Origin: Cyanobium usitatum str. Tous
GTDB lineage: Bacteria; Cyanobacteriota; Cyanobacteriia; PCC-6307; Cyanobiaceae
DNA: 64,000 bases
Direction of reading: 5' to 3'
Assembly (NCBI RefSeq): GCF_963920485.1
Contig: NZ_OY986431.1
Span: 992,001-1,056,000, forward strand
Position numbers and translations under genes: made by a program. Below are positions 53,660 to 62,934 of this stretch, piece by piece. Position 1 is the stretch's first letter; the number at the start of each line of letters is the position of its first letter. The notes beneath the pieces were generated by a model, which was not told the origin of the DNA, did not search any database, and saw only the letters and a list, made by a program, of their open reading frames with translations.

Positions 53660-53995
53660 TTAGGGCTTTTCGCCCGCCTCGGCAGGGGCCGATCCGGAAC
53701 CGGACACCAAGCTGCGCACGAACACCAAGGCCAGACCAATGCCAATGAAGGCAAAGCTGAAGGTGGCAAGAAACGACATGCCAACAATCAGTGTTTTGAG
53801 GGCCGTGGCGATGCTCTGGGCAATCGCCGAGCCGTAGCTGGGTGGATGCATGGCGTAGTACGCCACCAATTTCTGGCTCAGACCCAAGGCCAGCCAGGCC
53901 AGCAGACCAGCGGTGAGCGAGCCCGAGAGGAAACTCAGCGGCCCTTTACGGGGCGCTGGATCACTGGGCTTGATGGGGGATTCGGATTTGGTCAC
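53660..53995 (-). CDS. DUF3082 membrane protein
   Basis: 111 residues from GTG 53995, whose GTGA overlaps the ispE stop. A soluble, charged start ([19 protein letters not shown]) is followed by two or three membrane helices: [25 protein letters not shown], then [25 protein letters not shown]. It matches the DUF3082 family of cyanobacteria and plastids. Function unknown. Tightly coupled to ispE. Confidence 0.82.
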   Translation of the reverse strand: MTKSESPIKPSDPAPRKGPLSFLSGSLTAGLLAWLALGLSQKLVAYYAMHPPSYGSAIAQSIATALKTLIVGMSFLATFSFAFIGIGLALVFVRSLVSGSGSAPAEAGEKP

Positions 53996-54927
53996 TGAAT
54001 CAGGCTGACACCCCGATCGCTGAAGCCACAACACCAAGACTCAAAGCCGTCCCGCTCAAACCGTTCGGCTAGGTCTGCGTGGGCGCTGCGAGCTTGGTCC
54101 ACCCCTGGAAACAGGGCGAACAGACTGGGTCCAGAACCGCTCATGGCGACCGCCAGGGGTTGCTCGCTCTGGCGCAGCAATGCCAGGCCCTGGCGCACGG
54201 TTTCCACCTCTGGTTCCACTACGGCCTGCAGGTCGTTGCGCAGCGGTGGCCAGCTCCCATTTCCCGCGATGGCCCCTAGCAAGGGCGCTTGACGTAGGGC
54301 CTGACGGCGCTGCTCAAAGTCGGCTTCAGCCTCGAGATAGAAATCGCCGCGTAGCTCCTTGCAGCGTCCATAGGCCCAAGGCGTGCTGACACTCACCTCC
54401 GGGTGCTTGATCAGCAGTAGCGCCGGAGGCTCGCTTGAATTAAAGGGCAAGGCTTCCAGCTGCTCACCGCGGCCAAAGCAGAGCTGGGTGCCGCCATCAA
54501 GGCAAAACGGCATGTCGGAGCCAAGCTCAGCCGCCATGCTGTGCAGCTCCTGACTCTTAAAGCCCAGTCCCCATAGCTCGTTGAGACCAAGCAGCGCCGC
54601 CGCTCCATTACTGGAGCCGCCCGCAAGGCCAGCCCCGATCGGGATGCGCTTCTCGAGCACGATCTGGGCGCCAAGCTCGGCAAAACCTGAGCGGGAGCGC
54701 AGCATCTCAGCTGCCTTGACGACCAAATTGCTGCTGTTAGTGGGCAAGTCAGCCCGATCGCACTGGAGGCTGATTTGGCCATCTGCCGTGGGCCGCATCC
54801 TCAGGCTGTCGGCCAGATCGATCGACTGCATCAGCATCGCCAGCTCGTGGAAGCCATCGGGGCGCAGCCCAAGCACCTCCAAGTGCAAATTGATCTTGGC
54901 GGGGGCACGCACGCATAGATCAGCCAT
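53992..54927 (-). CDS. ispE: 4-diphosphocytidyl-2-C-methyl-D-erythritol kinase
   Basis: 311 residues from ATG 54927, overlapping the ksgA stop by 8 bases. [13 protein letters not shown] and the GHMP ATP loop [20 protein letters not shown] are diagnostic, with [10 protein letters not shown] at the C-terminus. It phosphorylates CDP-ME in the MEP isoprenoid pathway, which feeds the chlorophyll phytyl chain and carotenoids. The ksgA-ispE order is common in bacteria. Confidence 0.96.
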   Translation of the reverse strand: MADLCVRAPAKINLHLEVLGLRPDGFHELAMLMQSIDLADSLRMRPTADGQISLQCDRADLPTNSSNLVVKAAEMLRSRSGFAELGAQIVLEKRIPIGAGLAGGSSNGAAALLGLNELWGLGFKSQELHSMAAELGSDMPFCLDGGTQLCFGRGEQLEALPFNSSEPPALLLIKHPEVSVSTPWAYGRCKELRGDFYLEAEADFEQRRQALRQAPLLGAIAGNGSWPPLRNDLQAVVEPEVETVRQGLALLRQSEQPLAVAMSGSGPSLFALFPGVDQARSAHADLAERFERDGFESWCCGFSDRGVSLIQ

Positions 54928-55759
54928 GGGTAGGGGCGGCAGCGGGCTCAGCAATGACCTGATTCAAGCTGCCCGCCAACGCCACCCAGGCTGCTGGCGC
55001 GATCTCCTGGGGCCGCTGCTGCAGGCCGATGCCCGCTGCTTCCGCCAACCCAGCCAGTTCCGCTTCGGGCAGCAGGCCTGCCAGGGTGTTGCGCACCATT
55101 TTGCGGCGAGCGGCAAAACAGCGCTTCAAAAGCATCTCCACCGTGCGGGCTAGTTGGGGTGCCAATTGCTGCTCCACTGGCAGCGGCTCCAACAGGATCA
55201 CCTCCGAGTGCACCTGGGGCGGCGGCTGAAAACAGAGCGGTGGCACGGCACATACGGAGCGGCAGTTGGCCAGCAGCTGCATGCGCACGCTCAGAGCCGA
55301 AAAGGCGCTGGCGCCAGGCTCACTGCGGATCCTTTCCCCTACCTCCCTTTGCACCAGCAGCACTAGGCGGTCGTAGGGGTGGGCAACTGGCCGATCGAGC
55401 CGGCCCACCAGCCGCTCTAGGAGGGGGCCGGTGATGTTGTAGGGAATGTTTGCCACAACCTTGTTGGCGGCAGGCAGCTCCACTGTCAGCACGTCCCCCG
55501 AGGTGAGCTGGAAGCGCGGCTGGTCGCCGAAGCGCTCCTGCAGGCCCAGCACCAGATCGCGATCAAGCTCCACTGCAGCCACCGCTGCCGCCGGGGTAGC
55601 CAGCAGCCGCTCGCTGAGAGCTCCCCGACCCGGCCCCACCTCCAACACCCGATCGCTGGCTTCAAGCTCTGCGGCCGCCACGATGCGCGCGAGCACCGTC
55701 TGATCTATCAACCAGTGCTGGCCGAAGCGCTTGCGGGCGCGGTGGGCAGTAAATGTCAT
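54920..55759 (-). CDS. rsmA: 16S rRNA dimethyladenosine transferase
   Basis: 279 residues from ATG 55759, which opens [20 protein letters not shown]; the frame extends 13 codons further. SAM-binding [16 protein letters not shown] and catalytic [14 protein letters not shown] are clear. KsgA/RsmA dimethylates A1518 and A1519 of 16S rRNA (E. coli numbering) late in 30S assembly. It heads the eight-gene minus-strand unit and is divergent from a secreted protein gene across 23 bases. Confidence 0.96.
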   Translation of the reverse strand: MTFTAHRARKRFGQHWLIDQTVLARIVAAAELEASDRVLEVGPGRGALSERLLATPAAAVAAVELDRDLVLGLQERFGDQPRFQLTSGDVLTVELPAANKVVANIPYNITGPLLERLVGRLDRPVAHPYDRLVLLVQREVGERIRSEPGASAFSALSVRMQLLANCRSVCAVPPLCFQPPPQVHSEVILLEPLPVEQQLAPQLARTVEMLLKRCFAARRKMVRNTLAGLLPEAELAGLAEAAGIGLQQRPQEIAPAAWVALAGSLNQVIAEPAAAPTHG

Positions 55760-55782
55760 CTTGAAGTCGTCAGGTATCCACA

Positions 55783-56070
55783 ATGGCTGTTGCCCCATAT
55801 CCAGGCATTCATCCGCAGGCTTTGATTTGCGCGGCGGCCATGGTTGCCGCTCTGCCGTTCCTGACCCTCCCCGCTCAAGCAGGCAGCGTCACCGCATCCT
55901 CGATCTGGGACAAAAGCAACGCCATTGAACGGGCCCGGCAGCAGCTTCCAGCAGGTGCGGTTGTTACCGCTGAGCGTTGCCAGGAAACGGAGGTAGGGAT
56001 GGGCAACTATCGCTACCTATGCACCGTCGAGTTCAGCCAGCCAGCGCCAGCGGCCACTACCGATCAGTGA
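55783..56070 (+). CDS. Small secreted protein (95 aa), unrecognised
   Basis: 95 residues. A signal peptide (about 13-33, ICAAAMVAALPFLTLPAQAG) precedes a mature part SIWDKSNAIERARQQLPAGAVV with two cysteines (ERCQETEVG and RYLCTVEF) that may form a disulfide. It looks like a small periplasmic or lumenal protein. No family recognised. It is divergent from rsmA and overlaps the convergent YraN gene by 7 bases. Confidence 0.72.
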   Translation: MAVAPYPGIHPQALICAAAMVAALPFLTLPAQAGSVTASSIWDKSNAIERARQQLPAGAVVTAERCQETEVGMGNYRYLCTVEFSQPAPAATTDQ

Positions 56071-56429
56071 TCGGCGCGGATCCAGCGGACAGGTCCGGGC
56101 GCCGGTGCAAGGGGCACCAAGGCAAATACCAGCTCCACCGAGCTCTCCGCCCAAACCGGATGCTCCTCCAGCCAGCAGCGCCAGGCTCGCTCCAACCGCT
56201 GCCGCTTGCCGCGGCGCAAGGCACCGGCACCCCAACTATCTGGCCCGCAACGGCTGCGACCTTTCACTTCCACCACCAGTAGGCGCCTCCCTTTTTCCAG
56301 CACCAGATCCAGTTCTCCCCAGCGACATGACCACTGGCGGGAGAGCAAACGCCAACCCCTGCCGAGCAGTAGGCGCAGCACCCGCTGCTCGGCCCAGTCG
56401 CCCTGGCGGCGTGCAGTGGTGCGAGCCAT
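56064..56429 (-). CDS. YraN/UPF0102 family nuclease-like protein
   Basis: 121 residues from ATG 56429; 25 further upstream codons are open but unlike the family. RRQGDWAEQRVLRLL, RWGELDLVLEKGRRLLVVEVKGR carry the PD-(D/E)xK-type E-D-ExK residues of UPF0102. The family has a restriction-endonuclease fold and an unknown role in DNA processing. It is divergent from the pentapeptide gene. Confidence 0.88.
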   Translation of the reverse strand: MARTTARRQGDWAEQRVLRLLLGRGWRLLSRQWSCRWGELDLVLEKGRRLLVVEVKGRSRCGPDSWGAGALRRGKRQRLERAWRCWLEEHPVWAESSVELVFALVPLAPAPGPVRWIRADH

Positions 56430-56513
56430 TGGCCTGGAGCAGCGGCCTCCAGGGTTCCCACGCAGTGCGCTGCTAGGTGCCCTGCCTAGGCTGGAAGTAG
56501 CCACCCAGCTGTC

Positions 56514-57056
56514 ATGTTGCCACTTTCATCTTCCGGTCGATCCCGTTCCGGTCGTTCTCCGCGCAGCCTGGCCGGCGGGGTGCTGGCGCTGTTGTTCGCC
56601 CTGGCCAGTGCCATTGGTTTTGCCTTGTCGTCCCCCCTGCCCGCCCAGGCGGCCATGGATGTGGCCAAGCAGGTGCTAATCGGCGCTGATTTTCATGACC
56701 AGGATCTGAGGGGCGCCACCTTCAACCTCACAAATTTGCGGGACGCCACCTTTGCCGGCTCGGACCTGCAGGGAGCCAGCCTGTTTGGCGCCAAGCTTCA
56801 GGACGCTGACCTAAGCAATACCAACCTGAAAGAGGCAACGCTTGATTCGGCGATCTTCGATGGCACCAACCTCACCAATGCAGTGCTGGAAGACGCCTTT
56901 GCCTTCAACACCAAATTCACCAATGTGGTGATTGAGGGGGCAGATTTCACCAATGTGCCTTTGCGGGGTGATGCGCTGAAAACCCTTTGTGGCCTGGCCA
57001 GTGGCACCAACCCGGTGACCGGCCGCGACACCCGCGCCAGCCTGGGCTGCAGCTGA
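56514..57056 (+). CDS. Exported pentapeptide-repeat protein
   Basis: 180 residues. A signal peptide (about 20-47, ending PAQA-AMDVA) leads into A(D/N)LxX repeats: GADFHDQDLRGATFNLTNL, GSDLQGASLFGAKLQDADL, NTNLKEATLDSAIFDGTNL and more (about 55-150). A C-terminal LKTLCGLASG...LGCS has two cysteines. It resembles thylakoid-lumen pentapeptide proteins of plants; its binding partner is unknown. The following gene starts 10 bases downstream. Confidence 0.88.
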   Translation: MLPLSSSGRSRSGRSPRSLAGGVLALLFALASAIGFALSSPLPAQAAMDVAKQVLIGADFHDQDLRGATFNLTNLRDATFAGSDLQGASLFGAKLQDADLSNTNLKEATLDSAIFDGTNLTNAVLEDAFAFNTKFTNVVIEGADFTNVPLRGDALKTLCGLASGTNPVTGRDTRASLGCS

Positions 57057-57066
57057 GAGCTAATCG

Positions 57067-57482
57067 ATGAGCTTCGACGCCCGTAGCCGCGAACGCCTCC
57101 AAGCCCTAGGCCGCAGCCTGCCCCAACCCCTACCCAAGCCTGAGCCGACTCAGCAAAGCCAAACCAAAGCCACCGATAAGCGCCACCGAGTGGAGCTTGA
57201 GCAAAACCCGGAGGCCCTGTTTCGCGAGCTGATGCAGGTCAGCCCCGATGGCAAGGTGCCACCTCACCTGATGGAGCGGCTGCGCGAGCTGGAGAGCCGC
57301 CGCCAGTGCGCTACCCCTGCGCCGGCGCCAAGCATTGCCGCCAGCCCCACCAAGCTACGTGGTCGCAACACCGCTGGGCGGGCCGATCGCCGCACTGCAG
57401 CTGAATATGGCGATCTGTATACCGCCTTTCAGCAATTGCTGCTGGAGGACGAGGAGGACATGCCCTCAGCTATTGATAAGTG

Positions 57483-57483
<1 letters not shown>
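57067..57483 (+). CDS. Unrecognised soluble protein (138 aa)
   Basis: 138 residues, no signal peptide or membrane segment. A Pro/Gln/Lys-rich start (SLPQPLPKPEPTQQSQTK) is followed by a helical part LEQNPEALFRELMQVSPDGK, then VPPHLMERLRELESRR, and an acidic end AFQQLLLEDEEDMPS. Not a family I recognise, though the helical centre looks conserved. Its TGA overlaps the ATG of the GDT1-type gene, so translation is coupled. Confidence 0.75.
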
Positions 57484-59200
<1,717 letters not shown>

Positions 59201-59220
59201 GGCCTGCGCCGCTGACCGTG

Positions 59221-59257
59221 GGACAGGCCGGGCACTGGAGAAGGGTCCTGTCCTTTT
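59221..59257 (+). terminator. Probable terminator after the GAPDH gene
   Basis: GGACAGG at 59221-59227 pairs exactly with CCTGTCC at 59247-59253 and is followed by TTTT. The 19-base loop is long for an intrinsic terminator, though CC at 59228 and GG near 59244 can extend the stem. It begins 20 bases after the gap1 stop. Confidence 0.5.
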
Positions 59258-59263
59258 CTGCCC

Positions 59264-59641
59264 ATGGCCTGTGCCGCCGTGATCTCCCTGCTTGAACCCT
59301 GCCAATCCCGCCAGGGCCACTGGCTGCTGCCAGATGCCGGTTTCCCCCAGCAGCTGGCCAGCTTGCTTGGCTCGCCCCTGCGCAGCAGTGGCAGGCCGCC
59401 CAGCAGCTGGCAGGAGCTGAATGCTGTTTTCTTGCCCCTGGCGCCGCTGCCAGCACCGGAAACCCTTTCTCCTACACCTGCTGCTACCTACCGCTACCTG
59501 ATCTGCCTGGACCGGCGCGGTGGCCGTGTGTCCTGCTGGCGGCGCTATCCGGAAGGGCTGGGCTGGCAACGCCGTTGCGGTCCGATGCCGCTGGCACTGT
59601 TCATACGTCGCTTCAACCAGCGCCTAACCTCCACCCCATGA
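59264..59641 (+). CDS. Unrecognised protein (125 aa), coupled to next gene
   Basis: 125 residues, not recognised. It has no membrane segment. It is rich in Leu, Pro and Arg; the C-terminal half YRYLICLDRRGGRVSCWRRYPEGLGWQRR looks like a folded beta-type domain. Its stop overlaps the ATG of the next gene (ATGA at 59638), good evidence that both are translated. Confidence 0.65.
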   Translation: MACAAVISLLEPCQSRQGHWLLPDAGFPQQLASLLGSPLRSSGRPPSSWQELNAVFLPLAPLPAPETLSPTPAATYRYLICLDRRGGRVSCWRRYPEGLGWQRRCGPMPLALFIRRFNQRLTSTP

Positions 59642-59871
59642 CCGGCAATCTCCAGGCGATCGGCTTTTTGTTCAGCTGGGTGCTCGGCTGGGGCATCGGC
59701 GGCTCCCTGATCGATGCGGGACTAATCCAGGCCGGCGTCTATTCCCTCGAAACCGGCCAGCTCGGCACCCTCACCACCTTCGTGTTGTGGACCTTGCTGT
59801 GGGGCGCAGCTGGCGCCTGGCTCTACCGCCGCTTCACGACCACTACGCCCGAGTCCGGCGAGCCGGATTAA
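59638..59871 (+). CDS. Small two-span membrane protein (77 aa)
   Basis: 77 residues from ATG 59638. Two membrane helices, AIGFLFSWVLGWGIGGSLIDAG and LTTFVLWTLLWGAAGAWLY, joined by a short loop; the tail RRFTTTTPESGEPD is polar. Not recognised. The 4-base overlap with the preceding gene suggests the two products work together. Confidence 0.7.
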   Translation: MTGNLQAIGFLFSWVLGWGIGGSLIDAGLIQAGVYSLETGQLGTLTTFVLWTLLWGAAGAWLYRRFTTTTPESGEPD

Positions 59872-59904
59872 GACAGCGCAGCAGTACGCCTGAACTAGTG
59901 TGGC

Positions 59905-60285
59905 TTGATCCGCGGCGCGCGCCTGGCACACCCAGCCCATCCAGCCTCCTCGCCATTGCCGGGCAGCGCCAGTCTCAGTGCCCAGTTAATCCGTTGCCAT
60001 GCCAGCACGGTGTTACTGCGGGTGAGTGGTGAATCGATGCAGGCAGCCGGAATCGACCACGGCGACCTGCTGATCGTCGATCGAGGCCTGGAGCCCCGCC
60101 CCGGCCAGATCGTGGTGGCCTGCCTGGATGGCTGCTTCACCCTTAAACGGCTAGTAGCCCACCAGGGCCGGCTACGACTGGAGGCAGCCCACCCGGCCTA
60201 CCCGCCCCTAGAGCTGGATTGCTTTGATGGCGCTCGCATCTGGGCGGTGGCCCTGCACGTGGTCCGCACCCTGAAAGCGCCATGA
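59905..60285 (+). CDS. umuD: Short UmuD-like S24 protein
   Basis: 126 residues from TTG 59905. An in-frame TAG at 59896 blocks any longer version. The catalytic dyad is present: S44 in RVSGESMQAAGI and K81 in FTLKRLV, matching S60 and K97 of E. coli UmuD. The N-terminus is 16 residues shorter, and the cleavage-site glycine is replaced: LAHPAHPA lies where UmuD has CGFPSPA. The protein thus starts almost as the processed UmuD' form. Its stop overlaps the umuC start (ATGA). Confidence 0.85.
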   Translation: MIRGARLAHPAHPASSPLPGSASLSAQLIRCHASTVLLRVSGESMQAAGIDHGDLLIVDRGLEPRPGQIVVACLDGCFTLKRLVAHQGRLRLEAAHPAYPPLELDCFDGARIWAVALHVVRTLKAP

Positions 60286-61586
60286 GCTGCGAACCCTGGA
60301 GCCGCCGCCGCCAGGCAATCGTGCTGATCGACGGCAACAACTTCTACGCCTCCTGCGAAGCGGTGCTGGATCCAGCCGTGCTGGGGAGGCCGTTGGTGGT
60401 GCTCTCCAATAACGACGGTTGCATCGTGTCGCGCAGCGCCGAGGCCCGAGCCCTCGGCATCCGCATGGGCCAGCCCTACTTTCAGGTGCGGCGCGAGCTG
60501 GAGCGCCAGGGCGTGGTGGTGCGCAGCTCCAACTACGCCCTCTACGCCGACATGAGCCAGCGGCTGATGGCCACCCTGGAGCCCTGGGTGGAAGCTCTGG
60601 AGATCTATTCGATCGATGAAGCTTTCGGTCAGCTCAGTCGGCCCGCCGACCAGCGCAGCCTGCACGATTGGGGCCGGCAGCTGCGTCACCACGTGCTCTG
60701 CCAGCTAGGTCTACCGGTGGCGGTAGGCATCGGCCCCAGCAAGGTGCTGGCCAAGCTCGCCAACCGCCTTGCCAAGACGACGGCCCGCGCCACGGGTGTC
60801 TTCGACCTCGGCAGCATGGATGACCCCGACCCCCACCTGGCAGCGGTCGCTATCGAGGATGTCTGGGGCATTGGCCGCCAGCTCTCCCGCTGGTGCCGCC
60901 TGCGCGGTGTCGCCGATGCCAAGGCTCTGCGCGACATGCCCAGTGGCGAACTGCGCCGCCGCTGCGGCGTGGTGGGACTGCGCCTGCAGCAGGAGTTGCG
61001 GGGTATGGCCTGCCTACCCCTAGAGACCCTGCCGGCCGCCAAGCGGGAAACCTGCGTGAGCCGCAGCTTCAGCCAGCCGATCACCAGCCAGAGCGAACTG
61101 AGGGAGGCTGTTGCTACCTACCTGAGCCGGGCGGCGGAGAAATTGCGGCGGCAACAGCAACGGGCTGGAGCAATCACGGTGTTCGTGCGCAGCAACCCCT
61201 TCAACGGCACTAGTTTTTACAGCAACAGCGCCACGGTGAGCCTGCCGCTGGCCAGCAATGACACCGCCGTGCTGCTGCAGGCAGCCCTACCCCTGGTGGC
61301 AGTGCTATTCAGCCCCCACAAGCCCCTGCACAAAGCGGGGGTGCTGCTGCAGCAACTGCGGGGCGAGGAGACCCTCCAGCACAACTTGCTGCTGCCCCTG
61401 CCCTTGGAGCAGCAACACCGTCGCACAGCCCTGATGGCCACCATCGACCAGCTCAACCGCCACTACGGCAGCGGCACCGTGCAATGGGCAGCTGCGGGAA
61501 TGCAAACCCCCTGGCGGATGCGGCGCTCACGACTGTCTGGGGCGGCCACCACCCGCCTAGACGCCATCCCGATGGTGCGGGCCTGA
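60282..61586 (+). CDS. umuC: Error-prone DNA polymerase V catalytic subunit
   Basis: 434 residues. Y-family polymerase: IVLIDGNNFYASCEAVLD holds the first metal-binding Asp, and EIYSIDEAFGQL holds the second Asp-Glu pair. VGIGPSKVLAKLANRLAK is the thumb/HhH entry, and the C-terminal DUF4113-like part ends SGAATTRLDAIPMVRA. It does translesion synthesis with UmuD'. No LexA-type operator could be recognised upstream. The stop codon lies in the first copy of a 15-bp tandem duplication. Confidence 0.95.
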   Translation: MSCEPWSRRRQAIVLIDGNNFYASCEAVLDPAVLGRPLVVLSNNDGCIVSRSAEARALGIRMGQPYFQVRRELERQGVVVRSSNYALYADMSQRLMATLEPWVEALEIYSIDEAFGQLSRPADQRSLHDWGRQLRHHVLCQLGLPVAVGIGPSKVLAKLANRLAKTTARATGVFDLGSMDDPDPHLAAVAIEDVWGIGRQLSRWCRLRGVADAKALRDMPSGELRRRCGVVGLRLQQELRGMACLPLETLPAAKRETCVSRSFSQPITSQSELREAVATYLSRAAEKLRRQQQRAGAITVFVRSNPFNGTSFYSNSATVSLPLASNDTAVLLQAALPLVAVLFSPHKPLHKAGVLLQQLRGEETLQHNLLLPLPLEQQHRRTALMATIDQLNRHYGSGTVQWAAAGMQTPWRMRRSRLSGAATTRLDAIPMVRA

Positions 61587-61605
61587 TCACTGCGGGCCTG
61601 ATCAC
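61576..61605. repeat. 15-bp perfect tandem duplication at the umuC stop
   Basis: TGCGGGCCTGATCAC occurs twice head to tail (61576-61590, 61591-61605) with no mismatch. Each copy holds TGATCA, a palindrome that is a stop codon on both strands. Copy 1 ends umuC on plus; copy 2 ends the 82-residue gene on minus. Confidence 0.9.
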
Positions 61606-61850
61606 AATGGCAACAAGGCCGCTTCGATCATGGCGGCAGTAACGGTGATCGTCTCCAGTTCATCGGCATTGTCGAGGTAGGCCTCAAACGAGGCATAGCG
61701 CCGGATGCAGGGAGGAGCGCTGGCAGCGGCGCAGGCCTCAGGCCAGCTGCTGTCTTCAGGCTGCACGGAGAGATAGGCGGTGAGAGCTTCCTCAAGATCG
61801 CTGCCATCACCGATGGCTTCACCGTCCCAGAACACCTCGAAAAACCCCAT
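61602..61850 (-). CDS. Small acidic protein (82 aa), unrecognised
   Basis: 82 residues, acidic, with no membrane segment: FFEVFWDGEAIGDGSDLEEAL, then YASFEAYLDNADELETI and a hydrophobic C-terminus AAMIEAALLPL. Two cysteines (EACAAASAPPC). Not recognised. It is convergent with umuC and its stop lies in the second copy of the tandem duplication. The ATG 61850 has no clear ribosome binding site. Confidence 0.6.
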   Translation of the reverse strand: MGFFEVFWDGEAIGDGSDLEEALTAYLSVQPEDSSWPEACAAASAPPCIRRYASFEAYLDNADELETITVTAAMIEAALLPL

Positions 61851-61935
61851 GGAACCAGGGTGAAATCAGCAGGTAGGCAGCGTATGCGGGGATCAGCAAA
61901 GAAAGGAGTAGACCAAGGCTGACTGTGACGGGCCG

Positions 61936-62556
61936 ATGACCCCATTGCCTAAGGCGCCCGGCAAGACTTGGTGGGAACACCAGCGCACCGGGCTATCAAA
62001 ATTGGTGGCAGCACTGGCTTTCATTCTGATAGCACTCACCCAGAGCCACTGGGAGCTGCACCATGAAAATGTGGCCACGTTCCTTTTCAGCACCGGCCTT
62101 GGCCTGGCGGCCATTGGAGCAACAGGGCGGATCTGGTGTTCATTTTTTATCTCCGGCCGCAAGGACGGAGAGCTGGTCACTGAGGGGCCCTACTCGATTA
62201 GTCGCAACCCGTTATATGTATTCAGCTGCATTGGTTTAGTGGGGGTGGGACTCAGCACCGAAACACTCGCCTACCCGCTACTCTTTCTGGTGATATTTGG
62301 TCTTTATTACCCGGGGATTATGGCTAGGGAGGAAAGACGGCTCGAAGAACTATTCGGCGAATCCTTCCGCCAATATCAGCAGCGGGTGCCACGCTTCTGG
62401 CCCAATCGCGGGCTCTACAGCGAGCCCGCAAGTTGGAGCAGCAATCCGCGTCTATTTCGCGCCACATCCTCAGCGACATCTGGTTTGTATGGATTGCGGC
62501 AATCATTGAACTGGTGGAGGGTTTGCGCAACGTTGGCTGGCTGCCCCACCTGTTGA
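61936..62556 (+). CDS. Isoprenylcysteine carboxyl methyltransferase-like membrane protein
   Basis: 206 residues with four to five membrane helices. ELVTEGPYSISRNPLYVFSC and YYPGIMAREERRLEELFGES form the SAM-binding C-terminal signature of the ICMT/PEMT membrane methyltransferases, ending YQQRVPRFWPNRGLY. The lipid or small-molecule substrate is unknown. The last 40 residues are not typical for the family. It stands alone, convergent with the Cys-rich secreted protein gene. Confidence 0.87.
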   Translation: MTPLPKAPGKTWWEHQRTGLSKLVAALAFILIALTQSHWELHHENVATFLFSTGLGLAAIGATGRIWCSFFISGRKDGELVTEGPYSISRNPLYVFSCIGLVGVGLSTETLAYPLLFLVIFGLYYPGIMAREERRLEELFGESFRQYQQRVPRFWPNRGLYSEPASWSSNPRLFRATSSATSGLYGLRQSLNWWRVCATLAGCPTC

Positions 62557-62569
62557 CGCTCTGGTGAAA

Positions 62570-62869
62570 TCACCACCAGTCATCCCAGAAAGGGCCGCCA
62601 AAATCGTCGTCATAGCCCGGTTCCACGGTCCATGTAGGAGTGGGGCCACCTGCCTGCGGCGGTTTTGGGGGGCCGGAGAGAGTTTCGGCGTTGATGCCGG
62701 GAATCGGCACCACCCCACAGGGGCACTGACACAGACCATCTGGGCCGATCACGCCCTGGCTGGGTTGCTCACAGCTGCAGGGGCAGGGTTGGGCAAGCGC
62801 GGCAGGGGTAAGCCACAAAGGCAGTAGTAAAGATGGCAGTAAAAATAGGGAAAGCCGGGGAAGAAACAT
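62570..62869 (-). CDS. Cys-rich secreted protein with acidic aromatic tail (99 aa)
   Basis: 99 residues from ATG 62869; the open frame continues back into dnaG and is not counted. A signal peptide (about 1-26, LFLLPSLLLPLWLTPAALAQ) precedes a Cys cluster PCPCSCEQPSQG and LCQCPCG, a Pro-rich middle, and the tail PGYDDDFGGPFWDDWW. Seven cysteines in about 25 residues suggest metal binding or disulfides. Not recognised. Confidence 0.65.
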   Translation of the reverse strand: MFLPRLSLFLLPSLLLPLWLTPAALAQPCPCSCEQPSQGVIGPDGLCQCPCGVVPIPGINAETLSGPPKPPQAGGPTPTWTVEPGYDDDFGGPFWDDWW

Positions 62870-62934
62870 CAAAGCGAGAGGAAAAACAGAGTGCTGAAAA
62901 GGTCTTAGGGCAAGACATAGGTGGTTGCCGCTAA

